Positions 60,826 through 64,000 of a stretch of 64,000 nt of DNA are shown here, piece after piece. Below the pieces are notes generated by a model, which saw nothing but the letters and a program-made list of their open reading frames with translations, did no database searches and had not been told where the DNA came from. The position numbers were made by a program, and so were the translations under genes. The stretch is taken from NCBI GenBank assembly GCA_034422835.1, contig DAOUJJ010000003.1, forward strand, positions 1-64,000. The letters are read 5' to 3'. The stretch is from VXMO01 sp034422835. Its GTDB lineage: Bacteria > Chloroflexota > Dehalococcoidia > UBA6926. Positions within the stretch are counted from its first letter, which is position 1. Each line of letters begins with the position of its first letter.

Positions 60826-62652
60826 CTAGTTGCTGTACCCGTTGCTGTACCCGGATGACGGCCGTGCCGGCGCTTGCGGCAGGTCGCGCATCATATGATC
60901 CAGCACGTAGCGGAAGTCCTTGTACGAATCCAGGCGTCCAAGGTCTCCGTCAAGGGATTCGAGGCGTTCCGCCAGCACAGCCAACTCGTGCTGCACGATT
61001 TCGGCGCCGTAGGAATCCGTGTCCGGCAGGCTCGCGTAACGGTCTGCGGACAGCGCCACGATTGCGCCGAATTCCACGTATGCGTCGCCGCCCCTGCCAA
61101 GCCGCCGATCCAGCCGCACCTCCATCCAATCAGACTGCTGATAGGAATCGCCGGTGACGGGATCAACCCAACGGAGGTCCACGGTGCCAAGGTCGGCCAT
61201 GCTATTCAGCCGTGAGCGCATATCGTCTCTCAGCCGCACTTCGAAGAAGACCGTTGTCGCCGCGCCCGCCGGAATCTCCGCGAACTCCTTGCGGTTCTCG
61301 GTGAACGACTGGTCAGAGGTGACACGGTTCTCGTAGCCGACCATGCGCCACGAGTCCACAACGTCCGGGTTCCACCTCACCTGTGCCCGCGTCTGGTCCG
61401 CGAACGGCTTTGAGATGGCCAGCCAGTTGTCGCGCTCGAAGGTCTGTTTCGCGTGCTCGACATCGTTCAGGTAGCGATACCACCCGTTGCCGTGCTGCGC
61501 CAACTGCTCCAGGAGCATGTCGTTGTAGTTGCTGATGCCCACGCCGAGGGTGATCAGCCGGAGCGGATTGCCGGCGTTCCGGTCATACGCGCTCTCAAGG
61601 ATCGCGAACGGGTCCGTGGCGTCCACATTCGCCACGCCGTCCGAGAACAGGATGATGTAGTTGTAGGCGTTCGGCCTGTCACGCCGCGCCCGATCCGCAA
61701 GCCACACGCCCTCGTTCAGCCCCGCCTGCACGTTAGTGCTCGCGCTTGGCCTCAACCGGTCGATGGAGCGCCGCACGTCGCGGTCATCCGGGTGCGAATG
61801 TTCAACGGTCAGCTCGTTGATGACATCCGAGGAGAAGTGGACGACGGCGATGCGGTCGCGGCTGCCCAGGCTGTTGCGAATCGCATCCGCCGCCTCTCGC
61901 GCAATCTCAACACGATCACCGTCTGCCATGGAGCCTGACGCGTCGAGCACGAGCGTTACATTGACCGGAATGTTGTCCTGAACCTGCGGCGCCTGGAATC
62001 CAAGACGCACCATCTGGAATGCGCTGTCCAGCGGATGCTCGAAAACGTCGGTTGTGATGCCGAAAGAGTCGTCGTGGGACGGCTTGGGGTAATCGTAGTT
62101 GAACGCGTTGATCCACTCCTCCGCCCGCACGGAATCCGGGTTGATCTCATACCCCGACTGCGCCCAGTTCAGCGCAAGCGCGAACGAGGTGCGATCTGTG
62201 TCCAGGCTGAACGTGGACATGTTGTCCTGGTCTGCCCAGACCCATCCCGACTGCACGTAATCGTCGAACGTTATGGGGCCGCCGGGGACGGTTGTCGTGC
62301 GTTCGTAGGTTGTGCTTGGTCGTGCCGGAACCGCCGTTGGTCGCTGCGATCGACTCGATGAAATCGGTGGGTACGAGGAGTCATCATCCATGGAACTTTC
62401 CGAGATGGTTCGAGACGGCGACGCCGTGGCTCCCATGATGGCAATGGCCGTGTTGGTGGGACGCACCTCATACGACCTCGAAGAACCCGGATAGTCCTCT
62501 TCTTCAGGGGCCGTTCCGCACCCGGCCGCCATCGCAATCATGGCGACGATGGCGATGAGCGCCATGGCCGTTGTCCATCCAAACCCTTTGAAGAATCCGC
62601 CGAGGGCTGTGCCTTCGGCCTTTGTGGTGAACCTGCTGTTCTGTGTACGCAT
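60826..62652 (-). CDS. von Willebrand factor A lipoprotein, copy 2
   Basis: 608 residues from ATG 62652 (GGAGG upstream). A signal peptide ends in a lipobox-like 'AMAAGC' near residue 45, unusually far from the start. The vWF_A N-terminal region ('FSLDTDRTSFALALNW'), VWA domain with MIDAS 'LVLDASGSMADGD', 'SASTNVQAG' and 'LFSDGVANVD', and a C-terminal part similar to copy 1 are present. The tail repeats GYSN twice. It is a diverged paralogue of copy 1, and its upstream DNA retains the copy-1 promoter blocks at the same distances. Confidence 0.87.
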   Translation of the reverse strand: MRTQNSRFTTKAEGTALGGFFKGFGWTTAMALIAIVAMIAMAAGCGTAPEEEDYPGSSRSYEVRPTNTAIAIMGATASPSRTISESSMDDDSSYPPISSSRSQRPTAVPARPSTTYERTTTVPGGPITFDDYVQSGWVWADQDNMSTFSLDTDRTSFALALNWAQSGYEINPDSVRAEEWINAFNYDYPKPSHDDSFGITTDVFEHPLDSAFQMVRLGFQAPQVQDNIPVNVTLVLDASGSMADGDRVEIAREAADAIRNSLGSRDRIAVVHFSSDVINELTVEHSHPDDRDVRRSIDRLRPSASTNVQAGLNEGVWLADRARRDRPNAYNYIILFSDGVANVDATDPFAILESAYDRNAGNPLRLITLGVGISNYNDMLLEQLAQHGNGWYRYLNDVEHAKQTFERDNWLAISKPFADQTRAQVRWNPDVVDSWRMVGYENRVTSDQSFTENRKEFAEIPAGAATTVFFEVRLRDDMRSRLNSMADLGTVDLRWVDPVTGDSYQQSDWMEVRLDRRLGRGGDAYVEFGAIVALSADRYASLPDTDSYGAEIVQHELAVLAERLESLDGDLGRLDSYKDFRYVLDHMMRDLPQAPARPSSGYSNGYSN

Positions 62653-62737
62653 GATGAGCGCCTCCTGCGTCTGCTGCCTCAGGCCCGGCCGCTGCCGAAC
62701 CCACAGCTACAATCGCTTTGGCGACCATGCGCACCCG

Positions 62738-62795
62738 ACTACAACACTGCTACATTCAGGTTCAATTAAGCCCCAAAAGTGTCACATTCGGCGTC
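62738..62795 (+). pseudogene. Remnant of a second divergent promoter and XRE-TPR start
   Basis: GACTACAACACTG at 62738 matches 58667, and TGTCACATTCG at 62780 matches the XRE-TPR start at 58710. Their distances from the VWA ATG agree to within one base with copy 1 (86 bp to the first block in both). The second block encodes GTG-Ser-His-Ser, the same first residues, after which homology is lost and the repeat block begins. It is what remains of a duplicated partner gene. Confidence 0.6.
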
Positions 62796-62806
62796 ACTTT
62801 GTCCCC

Positions 62807-63201
62807 CATTCACCCTGAGCCTGTCGAAGGGCCTCCGTCATTCCCGCGAAAGTGGGAATCTGAATCGCATTACGCCAACCACCCCCCCCTACCGCCCCCC
62901 TCCGTTCGTACTTCGACAAGCTCAGCACGAACGACCGGTGTCATTCCGAGCGCAGCCGAGGAATCTAAAGCCTCCATTTGCTCAACGGACGCGTTCCTGG
63001 ATTCCCGTGTCAAGCACGGGAATGACAAGTGGGGGCGCGGGAATGGCGATGGTGAGCACGGGAATGGCGATGGTGAGCAATCACGTTTTTGGATTCTTCG
63101 ACTCCGCTGCGCTCCGCTCAGAATGACAGGCGTTCCCGTCCCTCACCTGTCATTCCCGCGAAAGCGGGAATCCAGAGTCCCCTCCCCCTTGATGGGGGAG
63201 G
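62807..63201. repeat. Block of several dispersed palindromic repeat families and a 21-bp tandem
   Basis: In order: CACCCTGAGCCTGTCGAAGG (62811), CATTCCCGCGAAAGTGGGAA (62839), CTTCGACAAGCTCAGC within CGTTCGT/ACGAACG (62903-62933), a CATTCCGAGCGCAGCCGAGG element (62942), ATTCCCGTG/CACGGGAAT (63001), two perfect copies of a 21-base unit (63038-63079), a GACTCCGCTGCGCTCCGCTC element (63100) and CATTCCCGCGAAAGCGGGAA (63150). No gene is credible in this 676-bp gap between 62652 and 63328. Confidence 0.8.
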
Positions 63202-63216
63202 GTGCCCAAAATGAAA

Positions 63217-63237
63217 GCCCCCGGCATTGCCGGGGGC
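63217..63237 (-). terminator. Intrinsic terminator of the partial thiolase-like gene
   Basis: GCCCCCGGC (63217-63225) pairs with GCCGGGGGC (63229-63237). On the minus strand TTTCATTTTG follows. It lies 91 bp past the stop at 63328. Confidence 0.75.
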
Positions 63238-63327
63238 CTCACAACCTCGCTAACTGGACGAGAGAGAGGTCTACGACGGAATCTCCGTCGCAAGGACAAG
63301 CGACGCCATGTCGCTTATGTATCCCCG

Positions 63328-64000
63328 TCAAGTGTTCACGAACGCCACGTCGTGCTTCGGAACCTGGTGATTCTCCGCGCGCCCCATGAGCTGCCGCACC
63401 GCCTCCACAACCTGTGTGGTGCCGGCAGTCGACTGCCCGTTTGAGAGCTGTCCGCCGCCGGTATTGACGGGGAAGTCACCCTTCCACGTCGTGTCATGCT
63501 CGGCGTAGAACGGGCCGGATTCGCCCTTGGGGAAGAACCCGGAGTCCTCAAGAGTGACCATCACGGTGATGGTGTAGCAGTCATAGATCTGGGCCATGTC
63601 CATGTCGTGCGGCCCAAGCCCGGCCATCCGGAAAGCGTCCCTTGCCGACACGACGGCGGGGGAGGTGGTGATGCGGTCAACCCAGTCCACGCCGTGTTCG
63701 GCGCGGAGATTATGGTGCGCAGCGCCCAGCAGATACACGGGTGGGTTGCGCAGCATCCTCGCCCTTTCCGGGGTGGTGACGATGGTCGCCGCCGCTCCCT
63801 GCGCCGGCATCACACACTCAAGCAGATGCAGGGGATCAGCCACGAGGCGTGAGTTTAAAATATCTTCCTCGTTGGCGGGCTGGCCGTTGAAGAAGGCGTT
63901 CTCGTTGCCCTGCGCATTGAAGCGTTGGTCCGCGGCAACGCGCGCCCTTTGGAAATCCGTGGTCCCGTATTCCCACGTGTGCCGCCGCGCGATCTGCGCG
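63328..64000 (-). CDS. Thiolase-fold acetyl-CoA acetyltransferase-like protein (partial, N-terminus outside window)
   Basis: The frame is open to base 64000, so only the C-terminal 224 residues are seen. Upstream of an internal GTG at 63843 the frame continues with 'YGTTDFQRARVAADQRF' and 'EEDILNSRLVADPLHLLECV', typical of SCP-x-like thiolases. Later segments are 'AQIYDCYTITVMVTLEDSGF' and 'NTGGGQLSNGQSTAG', the latter in place of the usual His-containing loop. It is a third, more distant member of the family seen at 50608 and 54946. No DUF35 partner is visible downstream; it may lie upstream outside the window. Confidence 0.85.
   Translation of the reverse strand, partial: AQIARRHTWEYGTTDFQRARVAADQRFNAQGNENAFFNGQPANEEDILNSRLVADPLHLLECVMPAQGAAATIVTTPERARMLRNPPVYLLGAAHHNLRAEHGVDWVDRITTSPAVVSARDAFRMAGLGPHDMDMAQIYDCYTITVMVTLEDSGFFPKGESGPFYAEHDTTWKGDFPVNTGGGQLSNGQSTAGTTQVVEAVRQLMGRAENHQVPKHDVAFVNT

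Noticed and set aside
62807..63201. A possible CRISPR array
   Set aside because: Repeats are of several unrelated families with irregular spacing and no conserved repeat-spacer periodicity; no cas operon is present. The Cas4-like domain at 52567 belongs to the DUF2779 family.
62718..63389. A 223-codon plus-strand frame over the repeat block
   Set aside because: It translates palindromic repeats and overlaps the thiolase 3' end; no ribosome site or homology.

Overview
The window is a GC-rich bacterial chromosome segment carrying about 50 genes and two tRNA genes. The gene content points to a Chloroflexota lineage, most likely a Dehalococcoidia/SAR202-like marine or host-associated bacterium. 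The signs are an oxygenase-rich lipid catabolism repertoire, paired thiolase-fold/DUF35 proteins, a four-gene pyruvate dehydrogenase operon, a DUF5679-like protein, actinobacterial-style inositol lipid genes and an LprG-type lipoprotein. This placement is inference; no rRNA or marker tree was available.

Layout. 1-5441: four genes on the minus strand for secreted or lipid-anchored proteins (Ig-like, Calx-beta, cadherin-like, FN3 and Cache-like modules). The first gene of this run has its start codon out of frame across a run of eight G. 5724-7270: a histidine-decarboxylase-like enzyme and a tandem ACT protein. 7405-17675: a lipid-oxidation and export block containing an SDR, an FAD oxidoreductase, a GPP34-P450 fusion, an RND/MMPL exporter, a Rieske oxygenase, and an MFS transporter coupled to an LprG-like lipoprotein. 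17799-23185: threonine ammonia-lyase, a large secreted PPC/CARDB-type protein, and a sulfatase-fold enzyme with threonine at the nucleophile position. 23300-27132: tRNA-Arg, then ino1, a PimA-like glycosyltransferase and transaldolase.

27331-33123: a PHP fragment, a cysteine-free DUF5679 relative, then the core nusA-ylxR-infB-rbfA-truB operon with a terminator-like hairpin directly before nusA. 33398-36568: a DUF2442 protein, a PhoB/PhoR-like two-component pair, and an IscA/HesB relative with a cysteine-rich tail. 36708-43672: a small unknown gene whose 3' tail is repeated beyond a lipoprotein gene, then the lpd-pdhA-pdhB-pdhC operon. 43838-50513: sufT-like, an unknown basic protein, a CDP-alcohol phosphatidyltransferase, prfB with a programmed +1 frameshift, endonuclease V, tRNA-Pro and small genes.

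50608-56709: two copies of a thiolase-like/DUF35 pair flanking two nuclease-like genes. 56920-62795: two von Willebrand lipoproteins around a membrane-bound XRE-TPR protein; the second copy retains only the first codons of the divergent partner, followed by a block of dispersed palindromic repeats. The window ends inside a third thiolase-like gene.

Functionally, ino1, the PimA-like transferase, the CDP-alcohol transferase and the LprG/MFS pair could together make and export inositol-based envelope lipids. The oxygenase block looks like a lipid or sterol tailoring and export locus. Both readings are inferences from family membership and gene order.
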